Assembly: GCA_019925095.2 (NCBI GenBank)
Contig: CM034414.1
Location: 2,148,001-2,212,000 of the forward strand
DNA length: 64,000 bases
Origin: Dendrolimus kikuchii
Taxonomy: Eukaryota; Arthropoda; Insecta; Lepidoptera; Lasiocampidae
Direction: 5' to 3'
The position numbers and the translations under genes are program-made. The notes beneath the pieces were generated by a model that saw only the letters and a program-made list of their open reading frames with translations, did not search any database and was not told the DNA's origin. Below, piece after piece: positions 40,616 to 53,133 of the stretch; position 1 is the stretch's first letter; every line of letters begins with the position of its first letter.

Positions 40616-40799
40616 ATGGTTGAAGTAACACATAAAAATTACTGTAATTTGCAAAATTGGTTTTTTATGTTTTATTTGGCACAGACTTGAAGATATTGTT
40701 GAAAGAAGTCAGTTAAATATTTGTTTTTTACTTTTTAGTTTGAAATCGGTTTTGTTTAATATTTTCTTACGTTTTCGCGACTTGTATATATAATAAAAC

Positions 40800-41150
40800 T
40801 ACGTTTTAACGGTTTTAAGCGCGGTAATTTTATTTGATTTTGGTTTTTCCGACGTTTCGGCCACTTTTCAGTGGCCGTGATCACGGAAGACAAAGATGTC
40901 AAGTGTCAACGAGTATTGTTAAAGTTTTATTTAGCCTACCGCCAACTTGTTAATTTTAATTATTTAATTTTAATTTTGTTTATGGTTATTATTTACTCTA
41001 TGGGAGCCTAATCTAATTTACTACCCCTTCGCAACATGTTACGGTTTGAAGAGGAGAAGCGGCGCAAGAAACTCTTCAACAAACATGCCTAGCTCTAATA
41101 ATTTTATATAATACTAAAATGGGTGGAAGGAAAAATAAGAATAATTATCA
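40800..41150 (-). mobile_element. Penelope-associated terminal sequence
   Basis: TTTTAAGCGCGG and GACGTTTCGGCCACTTTTCA recur at 55565-55645 and, inverted, at 58640-58700 and 6630-6690. I read it as the terminal repeat of a Penelope-like element, by association with the GIY-YIG fragment next to it. Confidence 0.45.
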
Positions 41151-41188
41151 GTCAAGTTGGTTTGTGTTCCGTTGTACGCAGAAAGAGC

Positions 41189-41765
41189 TCACAGTATCTT
41201 GAGGTCTGGCAGCTGGTTTTTGCTGGGTTTGGGTCTTAATAGTTTTGATGATTGGATCCCAAACAGGTGGTACTTGCCAACTATATTATCTTCTCTATTG
41301 AAATTTGGTCGTTTTTTAATTTCAACAGCCTCACGCATCATTCTAGGTATGAAACGATTCTCTTTCGCGAGGATTTGTGGATTATCGAATCTGATGTAGT
41401 GGTTGGGTTTATCCAGCGTGTGTTCACTGATCGCAGACTTCGTAGACCTTGTGTGTTTCATGTCAGCAATGTGTTCTTTTAATCGTGTTTTTATGCTCCT
41501 CTTTGTTTGCCCAATGTATGACAATCCACACTCACAATCAAGCTTGTAGACCCCTGCATCCTGGAGTGGGATATTGCATTTCACAGGTCTCAGAAATTGG
41601 GTAATCTTTTTCTGCGGCTTGAAATATGCTTTGATTGAAGCTCGCATGAGGATGTGGCCAATTCTGTCTGTGACCCCCTTGATGTAGGGTAGGGTAGCAG
41701 GGCACCGCTCAACTGAAGGTGGTTTGGGGCCTTTGTGACGTTGGTGTGGAGTCTTCAGCTGATTG
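41189..41765 (-). pseudogene. Penelope-like element, GIY-YIG endonuclease fragment
   Basis: The minus-strand frame holds LPYIKGVTDRIGHIL (about 41690) and then a GIY-YIG nuclease domain: GVYKLDCECGLSYIGQTKRS, continuing to RLKEHIADMKH and, near the end, NFNREDNIVGKYH. In Penelope-like retroelements this domain follows the reverse transcriptase and nicks target DNA. Here the reverse transcriptase is missing; upstream sequence reads through ~40 codons of the linker only. The frame from 41647 to 41189 is open with 152 codons. No promoter or start is expected. The Cys-rich C-x-C between the G(I/V)Y and YIG motifs is typical of the Penelope type. Confidence 0.8.
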
Positions 41766-41779
41766 ATTCAGCTGATCGG

Positions 41780-42100
41780 TTTTGTTTATTTAAAAAAAAT
41801 AGGTATTAATAATCGTTTAATCTAGTGTTTGTATTATTTAAAATAAGCCTAATCTTACATTTTGAGTACTACCTTAATCAATGAGGCTATCTTTCAAGGC
41901 AACATTTGATTATTGTTCTGATTCAAAAAAACCTTTTTGTACTGTGTAGGCTTATATCGCTTGTTTGAATGAAGAGAAGAAGTCTCGTAACCTAGAAGTA
42001 AAGTCGCACTAAAAACTAGTCATCCCAATGAAAAATGGTCGTATGAGTTTATGGGCAAATAGTCTATATCTATAATATTATAAAATTCTACAACCCGCAA
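41780..42100. other. No recognised feature
   Basis: AT-rich. Confidence 0.35.
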
Positions 42101-42103
42101 GAG

Positions 42104-42241
42104 TTAACTTGAGACTTCGCTCGGATGACGTAAGCGCGAGGTACTGACTCGATCGCACGCGTCGATGGCGAGAGCGGTAAGAAGGCGGGGCTCGGGAGGG
42201 GAGCGCGCTTTCCGCTCAGGTCTCAAGTTAACTCTTGCGGA
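42104..42241. mobile_element. Small TIR element (~137 bp)
   Basis: Perfect ~20-bp ends CCGCAAGAGTTAACTTGAGA and inverse. The centre is GC-rich, with GGATGACGTAAGCGCG. Confidence 0.7.
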
Positions 42242-42698
42242 TAATAAACGTTGCCGTGTCTGTACATTGAAGCTATTAAAAAAAACTGGAATAGACTATA
42301 TACGCGATGGAGAACACGATGCATTTTTTTTTTAGATTTCTTGTTTGTTTGTTCGAGATTCACATAATAACTTGATTCAGCAACAAATTCAGACAGCAAA
42401 TTTTCAATCTGCGCTACTTTCTATCCTAGGAATCCCGTAGGAATTTTTCTGGGAGTGGTTTGAAGTGGTTCGGATGGATAATAATTAGCTTATTCTGACA
42501 CAGTTTTCACTAAAACTTTGACTTACATTCGTTTTTTAAATGCTGCTATACTGTATCCCGAGAATGCCGCGGGAATTTCAAATCAAACGTGGACGAAGTC
42601 GCGGGCATATCCTAGTAAGTTTATTAAAACCGTTTCACCTTAATAAAAACAACTGTTTATTGTCAAGTTTTTGTCTCGTTACTTAATATTTTTCAAGC

Positions 42699-42962
42699 AG
42701 GGCGTTCCATTTGTAGCTCACAACGCCCAAAATGCTCAGTTAGCCGTTCCACAAGGCGACCGCGGTCGTTGTGGTCGTGGTGAAAACGTCACTAATGACG
42801 TCATCGCTTTCGATCACACAACGCTCACAATGAAATGTCAATAGGCGGGTCGAATAGACGTTACACTTGGGTTTACGATTGTAACGCGGGCAAGCAAGTG
42901 GAACGGGATAAATCGCGGTCGTGAACGTGGTCGTTGTGAGTCTCTAATGGAACGTAGCCAAG
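42699..42962 (+). mobile_element. Family G TIR element, copy 1
   Basis: ~262 bp between GGGCGTTCCATTTGTAG and CTCTAATGGAACGTAGCC. Rich in GCGGTCGTTGTGG-like motifs, with TGACGTCAT in the centre. Confidence 0.75.
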
Positions 42963-43046
42963 GTGTACTATATTATACGAGTAAAGTCCTATTATTCGAT
43001 ATCCATATTGAGGGGGTTGTGAAGAAATATGTAATCTTCAATGAAG

Positions 43047-43396
43047 ACAATACATACATACATACATAACTTCACGCCAGTTCCCTTGCGGGGTAGGCAC
43101 GAACAACAGAGCGCCATTTAGGCCCATTCTTACACACCTCACTTGCTTCTTTGACATTCATAACTCTTGTCATGCACACTCGTCTGTTCTTAAGGCTCCT
43201 GACATCACCTTCTGCTAGTACACGATCAATTTGATCATGGAAGGTGTGTCGTGGCCTTCCACGACTTCTGCATCCATCCACTTTTGCATTGTATATCTGT
43301 TTAGTCATTCTTTCATCATGCATTCTTTCCACATGCCCGAACCACCGGAGCATTCCTTTCCTTACCGTCACCCCGACACTCTCTTTCAGACCAAGA
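43047..43396 (-). mobile_element. Family B LINE 3' fragment
   Basis: Open C-terminal frame and tail (CATA)n at 43053. Target duplication not convincing. Confidence 0.8.
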
Positions 43397-43420
43397 CCAT
43401 ACATGTGGATAAATTAAGGC

Positions 43421-43684
43421 TGCGTTCCACAAGAGACTCACAACGACCACGTTCACGGCCACGATTTTTCCAGTTCCACTTGCTTGAGGACGTCGCAATC
43501 GTAAACTCAAATGGAACGGTTAATCGTCCCAGCTCTTGACATGGGTCGCTGTGAGCGCTGCGTGAACGAAAATCAAGACTTTATTAGTGATGTTTTCGCC
43601 ACGACCGTAACGACCGCGGTCGCCTAGTGGAATGGCAGACGGAGCATTTTGGTCGTTGTGAGATATTAAAACAACGCGTCCAGT
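43421..43684 (-). mobile_element. Family G TIR element, copy 2
   Basis: Inverse orientation of copy 1, about 460 nt away. Confidence 0.7.
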
Positions 43685-43689
43685 ATAAC

Positions 43690-44340
43690 CTGGAAAAATT
43701 CAAAATGACAGTTGCATTAATTTATTTGTCAGTCAGGTTACAATTTATTCGACTGATTTTTAACTGATGATTGAAAAATCAGCCTTTAATATCATAAATA
43801 AACTAAGATCTAAATACAGTGAAACCTGGAAAAGTGGGCACTTGATATGAGAGAAACCTCTGTTATTAATAATTATAATGAGGTCCGGACTGCGGACACT
43901 TTCGCATTGAAATACTTCTATTACTGGGAATTTTCAATCCTTTTTAATTAAGACTTGATTTTTTTAGATTTTTCGATGTTTACCTCTATAATTGGGACTT
44001 TATAGCCCAGTAGCCCGTATAAGTCAGACAATTTATCCGGTTTAGATAAGTTATGGCACATTTGATTACAAACAGTCTATAGTGGTAGGTGTGTCACTCA
44101 CTTTATAGTTAATATTTAATATTACTAGCGTGTTACGTAGGTAACAATATTGACCCTAAAAAGGCAGAATAGAATGATTGGTGTTGACGCCATATACACG
44201 TAACCCCGAAAAGAAAAAAAATATTATTCCCCAATGTCCTCTATCCCTGTCTGTCCTATCCGCAACAACACTCGCGTGAACGAGACGTGCAATGGGAAGA
44301 AACAATGTCTACGGCGCTGCGCTTCCATGGCTGTCAAGTG
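43690..44340. other. No recognised feature
   Basis: AT-rich, no gene. Confidence 0.35.
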
Positions 44341-44344
44341 GAAG

Positions 44345-44668
44345 TTTTTGGCGGGAACTGGAAGAAGATATTGTGCCGTGCAGTTTTATTTTCTAAAAAT
44401 GTGTAAAATTACTCTAAAATGAACAATAGTTGTAGGATATTGATAGTTTTTAAGTAGTAATTATGTGTTTTGTGAGAAATGTGAACTGTATAGTCAAATG
44501 TGGCCTTTTGAGTTGTCACAAGAACGCTGTTGAATGACACCAACTGATAACCTACAGTTCAGCTGTGTTACACATAGGCTTAAGAAAATGAAGAAACTAT
44601 ACATATTGTAAACTACGATCTGACTTAAAGGCCTAGCTGCCAAGCCATAAACCTAAATAAATAAAAAT
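44345..44668 (+). repeat. Family F SINE-like repeat
   Basis: Sense copy with a visible A-rich tail (AAATAAATAAAAATAA). Confidence 0.7.
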
Positions 44669-44669
44669 A

Positions 44670-45650
44670 ATGGCTGTCAAATGTCATCCAGTTTTGCAAC
44701 GCTACCGCGGAAAGTAGATTGACGTGTAACGAAATATACGAAATTCAAAAACGAACCAGCAAACCCAACAAACAAGTGAGAGTTCCATATTATTCCTATT
44801 ATCCTATAACACATTACTAATTGGTGTTACAGCGATATAATAAAAATGATCTTATGTGGCTTGGCGGCCATTACGTGCGGACGGTGCGACTTTTTTTTTA
44901 CATACAGAATCGTGGTCCTGTGCGAGTTGTGGTCAAGGGTGAGTCGCTTTTAAGGACCAGTTGTGCCCACAAGTCTAATCCCTTCCATCACCTATATTAC
45001 ATTACATGAAAAATGGTACATTTCTAACGCTCATAGTGGGACCCTTTATAAATAAAACAACTGTCATGTTAACCTGCCTATTTGGGAAACTGGGTAAAAA
45101 TAAAATGCAAAGCCTTTATAAGTGATAAAAAATATAGGTACCTTCGAATCACAGTTATACAGGTTTCACGATACTTCTAAATCTGTAGATATAATGAGAT
45201 AATCGTAATTTTATTGTTAAGATTTGTGCAATTCAGATTTGATGTAAGTAATTTTTTTTTAATCTTCATAAATATGGTAATGCGTGAGCGAGACAGGGAA
45301 CATTGTTAAGGTAACCTCTTAACAGTCACGCCTCATTTTACAAAAATAATTATGACAGCATCATAATAATTGCCCAATTTCTAAGCAATCTGATAAAGGT
45401 AATCATATCAAACATTACAAAGTTAAGATTTAAGAAATGCGAATTAATCAAATGACTAATTTGTTGATCAAATGACTAAATATTTAACGGAAATTGTAAA
45501 TTTATTATAATAGGTATGCGAACAGATATAACAATGAATTCTAGCATTCTATTTCTTTTAGTATTGTTGCGAATCGATACTAATTAATTATTTACAGGTG
45601 TTTTATTACCCTTTCGAATTTGCGAGATCTATTGTTCACATTAATCCCTT
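44670..45650. other. No recognised feature
   Basis: About 1 kb of AT-rich sequence. A short open stretch at 44821-45009 is unremarkable. Confidence 0.35.
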
Positions 45651-45654
45651 TGTA

Positions 45655-46025
45655 TTCCCGCCGGTAAGACGTCATAAATCCTTCTTTCTATTGTTTGCAT
45701 TTCATTTCATGCAGACTTAGAAGAATTGAAACGAATGTGCGTTGCTATGAGGTGTGCGTGTTGCAATGAGGCCATGTCTAATTTACAAATACATAAGGCC
45801 AGTCCGTCAGGCCGGGATCAGTTGAGTTTCAACTGCTACTGAGAAGTTGCCTAGTGTACTTTCCGTGCGATCTTATAACGACGGACTTTGTGGGACTTAT
45901 GTTATTACGATTTGGTTTTGTTGCATTCAGTTTTGTTTATAAGAACTATGAATTACTAGTGTTTACTTCTAATAAACTTTCTGATAATTCTAACGGCATT
46001 TTAACTCGTATCCCGCAAATAAGTA
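45655..46025 (+). repeat. Dispersed repeat, second copy of 39430-39805
   Basis: Diverged copy with similar order of conserved blocks. Confidence 0.55.
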
Positions 46026-46029
46026 ACTA

Positions 46030-46705
46030 TTATTGTTCGAATGTAGGTGTATGTAATTTATATTATTATTATATTGTTACGAGTTGCGAGACTCGAATCA
46101 AAATGCCGTTGTAATTATTATAGAGTTTATTAGAACTATACAAACACGTATAACACAGGTACAAATATAACCGAACACAATAAAACCAAACGTAATGCAG
46201 AAGATCGTAATTCAATAAAACGCGCAAAGTTCGTCACTAATAAATTCCCGATTGTACACACGTCTCGCCTTGATCGTAGTTGTCGCTGAACTGCCCCCTC
46301 TCCCCATCGGGCTGTCGTTTTATACCTCACAAATACAAATGTGCCCGTATCGTAGTCGACGTAATCCGCAGCACCTGGCTAATGATACAGCCGCAAGCGG
46401 CCATAAACGAGTACAATAAAACAATGGGCTGTTCTCTAGAAACGTATGCCAATCAATAAGTAAACAACAGAAGACGATCATAAAAGAATTACAATTAGTT
46501 CAAATGCCGACGGGTAATAAATGTGCTTCTACAAATCTATACGTGGAATTTGTCTTTGTCGGCGCCTAGGTTGGAACACTATATTTAATTATGTGTATGT
46601 AGTTTATTTTGAGTTTAGTTTTTTCTTTAATTATATTTAATTACGATTGAATTAGTTTTAATTTAGTTAAACCACCAAATATTATTTAAGTCTCCTTGGA
46701 CAGTG
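46030..46705. other. No recognised feature
   Basis: Nothing identified. Confidence 0.35.
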
Positions 46706-46707
46706 GG

Positions 46708-46815
46708 TTACCTGGAAGAGATCGCTATAAGCGATAAGGCCGCCCATTGTTCTAATGGAATTGTATTCATATTAAAATGTCTAGGTTTAAATTATGGTGA
46801 ACAATAGTTTTCATT
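46708..46815 (+). repeat. LINE-type 3' end, 'TGGAAGAGATCGC' family
   Basis: TTACCTGGAAGAGATCGC with GCGATAAGGCCGCC, a 3' end common in Lepidoptera. Also at 47958-48075 and 53700-53830. Confidence 0.6.
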
Positions 46816-47198
46816 CATTCATTCATTTCATCCAGTATTTTCTTAAGTTTTCTTAATGATAATTATATTTTAACGGTCTTAGGCAAACCTGGCACAAAAC
46901 AACTGCCAGGCCTCAGGAGACTTTGAGCTCTTCCTCCGGAACGCGCCTCGACTTGATTGATAATTTGCTGTATTTTATTTTACCAACCACTCCTTCTAAT
47001 CTGTCTATCTTCTGTATAAATAAAAAGAAATTCTAGACATGTATGTAAGCTCATAATGGAAAACGACTGACCGATTTTGATGATTTTTTGTGTTTGAGTG
47101 GGAGGTCCCCGGATGGTTTAGATTTACAATTGGTATCGGTAGGAGGCCCTAGAATCGGGTTCTAGATTTTTATTTTTCAGGACATAACGTAACATTGA

Positions 47199-47445
47199 CG
47201 GCCTCTGTGGTTGAGCGGGCTGAGCCTTTGCTGGCCTACCTCCCTGCAACGCAGAGGCTCCGGGTTCGATTCCTGGTATAGTAAATTTCGGAAACGTATT
47301 TTCTCCGTTATTTACTATGGTCTGGGTTTCTGGGATCGGCCCCAGAGTAGTCCGTTGTATATTACCCTTAACACAAGCGTAACTTGCTTAATTTGGGGAT
47401 ATACAATATGTGTGTTTGTCTGCCGATTCTATTCTATTCTATTAT
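47199..47445 (+). mobile_element. tRNA-derived SINE, copy 1
   Basis: Head with an A-box-like TGTGGTTGAGCGGGC and an exact B box GGTTCGATTCC at about 47264-47274, then a body and an (ATTCT)n tail. Second copy at 57204-57460. Confidence 0.85.
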
Positions 47446-47524
47446 TTTGTTATGTCGTGGAAGAGTTTTCTTGTGCCGTTTCTTCTCTTCAAGCCACAAC
47501 ATGTTACGAAGCGGTGGTAGATTA

Positions 47525-47856
47525 TTTTTTATTATTTTTATTTAAGTTTATGGATTGGCAGCTAGGCCTTTAAGCCAGATCTTAGTTTACAATATAGTTT
47601 CTTCATTTTTTTAAGCCTTTGTGTAGCACAGCTGAACTGTAGGTAATCAGCTAGTGCCATTCAACGGAGTTCTTGTGACAACTGAAAAGGCCACATTTCA
47701 CTATACAGTTTTTATTTCTCACAAAACACATAATTACTACTCAAAAACTATCAATATCCTACAACTATTGTTCATTTTAGAGTAATTTTACACATTTTTA
47801 GAAAATAAAACTGCACAGCACAACATCTCCTTTCAGTTCCCGCCAAAAACTCCGCG
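47525..47856 (-). repeat. Family F SINE-like repeat
   Basis: Antisense copy. Confidence 0.7.
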
Positions 47857-47957
47857 GTGGTAGATAACATTAGGCACCCACAGAGTAAATAATAACCATA
47901 AACAAAAATTACAAATCGATTAAAATGAACAATTAGGTTAAATTATTCCTTATGTTA

Positions 47958-48075
47958 GGTTGCCTGGAAGAGATTGCTTAGGCGATAAGGCCACCTGGTG
48001 TTCTTACCATGATAATATTGTAATCGTGCATTTTTGTAATTGTATAGGTACTTGGTGAGCGGTAAAGTGTCTTAT
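47958..48075 (+). repeat. LINE-type 3' end, 'TGGAAGAGATCGC' family
   Basis: Second copy, with a diverged tail. Confidence 0.55.
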
Positions 48076-48447
48076 CTGTCTATCTAAATTTGCTTTGGAA
48101 GCCGTGGTAAACTAAAGACTTTCAATTAGTAATCTGTAAAACTCCATACTGATATAAAAAAAAATACAATGGCCTTTTAATTCTTACTTTTGACTGTAGG
48201 CATTCTTAGTATGTTAATTGGTTAGTAATTTTAAATTAATTGTTAGTATTATTGTTGTTAGTTTGTTAGTTGGATAAATTATGTAAGAATCCCAGATTGG
48301 GTAAAGGCCTCCCCCAAAGACGCCCATCTGTCTCTGTCCTGAGCTATTTGATACCAGTTGGTTACCATACTGATATAAATACATCAATTTTTATTATCAC
48401 AATTTTATTCCGGAGCTCCCACGGAAACGGGATTCCAAAATTGCAAG

Positions 48448-48682
48448 TTTTTTTTATTGCAGGAGTTCAGCAGACAGGCAGACGGCCCACTTGACGGAAA
48501 GCGGTTACCATCGCCTATGGACATTTGCAACACCAAAGGTACTACAAATGCGCTGCTGCTCTCTTAAGGGAGACTGGAACCTGGTCACTAATGCCGGAAC
48601 ACAACTCAAGATTGTTATGGGGACATACTTCAGACCAGCGGTGGTAGCCATACAGTCGGGCAAATGCCCTACCACCTGGCCA
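48448..48682 (+). repeat. Family A dispersed repeat, 3'-truncated
   Basis: Ends at CCCTACCACCTGGC. Confidence 0.75.
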
Positions 48683-48949
48683 CCAGTTTTACATAAATAA
48701 CAATTTTAAAAAACAAAAGACTGACCCACAGCTAAGAGTGGCCAGATTTAACTGGCCTGTCTCTCTTTATATATGTATTTCTTCTTCTCCTAATCATTTG
48801 GGGACGGCACAATAATTTTTTTCCTTCCATACTCCTTTATTCTAGAACACTTTTATCTAGAGGCGACAAAACTACCCAAATCCAGTTAAGGGATTTGCCT
48901 TAATCTCTACCACCCCTGGATTAAAGTATTTCTTCATATAATAATAATG

Positions 48950-49520
48950 GCCAAGGCAAGGCCCCCGCCTCCGTGCTTGCCTTAAGCAGCCGGAACGGAG
49001 TGGAAATCGCTAGAGCTAAGACTCAAGCTCCAGGGGTGAAAGTGATAAATAGCATCACATCGGATGTAGCTTCGATAAACCTGCAGCCTACCTCTCGAGA
49101 CCTCTTAGCCACTCATACCCATGTTGCCCCTGTCTTCTATGGCATTTTTTGGGGCCCATGCAGGGAGTGGCGAGTCACCGTCTGCCCATTTTTCCATGTT
49201 TTCCGAACATTGCGACAGGCAGACGCCATAGTCCCCATATCCCAGACCACTAGTACCACTAGCAATTCACCCCAATAGCCCGGTACTTTTTGTTCTCATT
49301 TCCCACAATAGACCTACACTGGCCGGGGCTTGTCCTTGGGTGCATTATTATATGGTGTAGACAGGGACAATCGCTGGTCAGTGTCACGCCACATTTACAT
49401 TAAATTTGTCAAAGGGCGTCTACATGTTGGCCTTCCTATGGCCCCATGCAAGCCCTACAAAAGCCCGGGCTATTTTTATGACCCGTGGTCTTCAAAGACA
49501 TACAATATAATAATAATAAT
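48950..49520 (+). mobile_element. LINE 3' end (family H), copy 1
   Basis: Contains CTCAAGCTCCAGGGGTG, CCAATAGCCCGGTACTTTTT and CACTGGCCGGGGCTTGTCCT, ending in an (ATA)n tail. Matches 53134-53666. Confidence 0.65.
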
Positions 49521-49659
49521 TCTTTATTAAAGTTTCTGCCTTAACATTATCTCAACATTATTATATTATTATTAAGAACTTTTAATTGTGTTCCGACATT
49601 AGGGGACAAGTTCTTGGCCCTCTTTGGCCGTTAACACATTACGGTTGGTACCACTTTCC

Positions 49660-49900
49660 ATCAGGTGACAGCTTATTTGCTGTACTAGTCCTACACTGAC
49701 TGGGGTACATTCCTATAGTGTACAAGGATAATTGCCGACCAGTGTCAGGCTGAGATTAAATTGTCGAAATGGCTATCAGGGCTATTTCGACAATTGGTTT
49801 GTCTTAACTTGCCGATGGCCTCACGTAAGGCCTTGAAAAGTCCGGGCCATTCCGTTGCCCCTGCACCACCTGCGGTAGTTAAAATTCAAGTTTTTTAAGT
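49660..49900 (+). mobile_element. LINE 3' end (family H), diverged copy
   Basis: Retains CTAGTCCTACACTGACTGGGG and GGCCTCACGTAAGGCC, followed by AAAAGTCCGGGCCATT, in the order seen in the other copies. It lies at the head of the 273-bp array. Confidence 0.55.
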
Positions 49901-52075
49901 GAAACTTCTATATAGACAGGGGGTATTAAGATCTTTTCTGTCGTGGAGGGGCGGCATAATTTTAGAGCGTTAGTTAAGGCATTACGTCACTAGAGTAGCA
50001 TAGGCATCATGGACTGTTGTCAATAAGTACGTGTTAGTTTTTCAATGGCCTCACGGCCTTGAAAAGTCCGGGTCATTGTCATGCCCCTGTTCCACCTATA
50101 GTAATGTTAGTTACTATGTCCGAATTCATCTTATTTGTAACGTTAGAAATAACCCATTAACGACTAGCTATGTTATACAGGAATTATTTGTCAATATTTA
50201 ACGTCATATTTCAAACGACGCGTTAGCCCTTGGCTACATCTGCGTTATTTATTAGTGCGTTACTTAAAGAATTACAGCAAAGTATACCATAAGCATCGTG
50301 GACTGTAGTCTATAGGTACTTATTAGCTTCCCAATGGCCTCATGGCCTCGAATAGTCCGGGTCATTCTCATGCCTCGTTCCACCTATAGTAATGTTAGTT
50401 ACTATGTCCAAATGCACCTTATTTATAGCGTTAGAAATAACCCGTTAATGACTAGCTATTTTTTATTTTTATTTTTTATTGCAGGAGGTCAGCAGATAGA
50501 CAGACGGCCCACTTGATGGAAAGCGGTTACCATTGCCTATGGACATTTGCAACACCAAAGTTGCTACAAATGCTCTGCTGATCTCTTAAGGGAGACTGGC
50601 ACCTGGTCACTAATGCCGGAACACAACTCAAGGTTGTTATGGCGACATACTTTAGACCAGGGGTGGTAGCCATCCAGTCGGGCAAATGCCCTACCACCTG
50701 GCTGTGGGTTGTTAAGTCGCCTCTTACGACAGGCCGCCCGGCCGCAGGAAATTGTATTCTTTCTCCGTTCCTGCACGGATGGAAGCTATGTTATACATGA
50801 ATTATTTGTCAATGTTTAACGTAGTTTCTCAAACAACGCATTAAGTCATTGGCTACATTGGTTAATTAAAGAATTACAGTGAATTGTAGCACTAGCATCG
50901 TGGACTGTAGTCTATAGGTACTTGTTAGCTTTTTAATGGCCTCATGGCCTCGAAAAGCCCGGGTCATTCTCATGCCCCTGTTCCACCTATAGTAGTGTTA
51001 GTTACTATATCCGAATGCATCTTAGGTACAGCGTTAGAAATAACCTGTTCACGACTAGCTATGTTATATATGAATTATTTGTCAATGCTTAACGTAGTTT
51101 CTCAAACGACGCATTAAGCCATTGGCTACAGTGGTTAGTTAAAGAATTACAGCGAATTGTAGCACTAGCATCGTGGACAGTAGTCTATAGGTACTTTTTA
51201 GCTTTTAAATGGCCTCATGGCCTCGAAAAGTCCGGGTCATTCTCATGCCCCTGTTCCACCTATAGTAGTGTTAGTTACTGTATCCGAATGCATCTTAGAT
51301 ACAGCGTTAGAAATAAGCTGTTCACGACTAGCTATGTTATACGTGAATTATGTATCAATGTTTAACGTAGTTTCTCAAACAACGCATTAAGTCATTGGCT
51401 ACATAGGTTAATTAAAGAATTACAGCGAAGTGTAGCAGTAGCATCGTGGACTGTAGTCTATAGGTACTTGTTAGCTTTTTAATGGCCTCATGGCCTCGAA
51501 AATTCCGGGTCATTCTCATGCCCCTGTTCCACCTATAGTAGTGTTAGTTACTATATCCGAATGCATCTTAGATACAGCGTTAGAAATAACCTGTTCACGA
51601 CTAGCTATGTTATACATGAATTATTTGTCAATGCTTAACGTAGTTTCTCAAACGACGCATTAAGCCATTGGCTACACTGGTTAGTTAAAGAATTACAGCG
51701 AATTGTAGCACTAGCATCGTGGACTGTAGTCTATAGGTACTTGTTAGCTTTCCAATGGCCTCATGGCCTCGAAAATTCCGGGTCATTCTCATGCCCCTGT
51801 TCCACCTATAGTAGTGTTAGTTACTATATCCGAATGCATCTTAGGTACAGCGTTAGAAATAACCTGTTCACTACTAGCTATATTATACATGAATTATGTG
51901 TCAATGTTTAACGTAGTTTCTTAAACGACGCATTAAGCCATTGGCTACAGTGGTTAGTTAAAGAATTACAGCGAAGTGTAGCACTAGCATCGTGGACTGT
52001 AGTCTATAGGTACTTGTTAGCTTTCCAATGGCCTCAAGGCCTCGAAAAGTCCGGGTCATTCTTATGGCTAATCTG
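49900..52075 (+). repeat. Tandem array of ~273-bp units
   Basis: The marker CCGGGTCATT recurs at 50068, 50357, 50958, 51232, 51505, 51778 and 52051. The last four intervals are 273-274 nt. The 601-nt interval contains a family A insertion (50463-50782). Units are ~90-95% alike by eye. Confidence 0.9.
50463..50782 (+). repeat. Family A dispersed repeat inside the tandem array
   Basis: Splits one array unit between GACTAGCTAT and AGCTATGTTATAC, so AGCTAT is duplicated at the edges. Confidence 0.8.
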
Positions 52076-52574
52076 AAACAACATACACATACTAATAATG
52101 ATAAACAAACAACTCACCGAACTGCCCAAAATATTAGATACAGGATACACTTTACACACAAATTATTTGTCCATTATTCTCACAAAACGATATAAATTTA
52201 AGGGCATTTCACTAAATTTTTTCGCTTCAGTAATTACGTACGAATGTGTCGAAGTGTTTTCTGTATCTTGTTGATTAATAAAATGAATCTTCGATAATAT
52301 GTGATAACGTTTATACATATGTTTTTAATTATTTAAACACTTCAAACAGTAGCTGATTATATTATACAGGTGGTTTCAACAATATGGCAGAATTAATATA
52401 ATAAGTTATTCTTGAGGTACACCACAACACAAAAAACACTAAATTAATGTCACACATAGTAACAAAAATAAACAATAAGCGTGTATGAGCTCTAAAAACT
52501 TTCTTAGGAATTAAGTTGTAAAAAAAAACAATATGGCAGATTACGTTGACATTTAAACGTATTATTATTAATAA
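52076..52574. other. No recognised feature
   Basis: AT-rich. Confidence 0.35.
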
Positions 52575-52990
52575 CTAGCTTACCCGGCAAACTCCGTACC
52601 GCCTCAGAATCAATTAATAAAAAAGCTGAATGATAATTGCAGAATGTTTCAACTTTAGTAAAAAATGTGGTCAAAACTTAACCGGAACGAACATCAAACG
52701 TTTGACGTTCAAAACCAAAAAAAAAATGAAAATAAAACTTCACTTTTAAATTTAATTTGATTTCTGAACGACCTTTAAATTTAATTGCTTTCTAAACGAC
52801 GGGAGGAACATCAAATGTTTGACAGGTAGGAATAGTTTGTAACGGAAAGCGAAATTGTTGTTTTTACTATATTCCAAGCAGTTTTTCATATTTACTCACC
52901 TTTTAAACATTCCCTGGACTTCCACAAATAATTCAAAACCAAAACTAGCTAAATCAGCCCAACCGTTCTCGAGTTTTAGCGAGGCTAATG
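52575..52990 (+). repeat. Dispersed repeat starting CTAGCTTACCCGGC
   Basis: Shares GTACCGCCTCAGAATCAA and CATCAAACGTTTGACGTTC with the inverse of 29660-29760. Confidence 0.5.
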
Positions 52991-52999
52991 AACAGCAAT

Positions 53000-53103
<104 letters not shown>

Positions 53104-53133
53104 TCTATAATAATAATAGAAACTAACCTGCAG

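Noticed and set aside
47211..47573. 120-codon open frame
   Set aside because: It starts in the tRNA-derived SINE and runs into family F; no coding signature.
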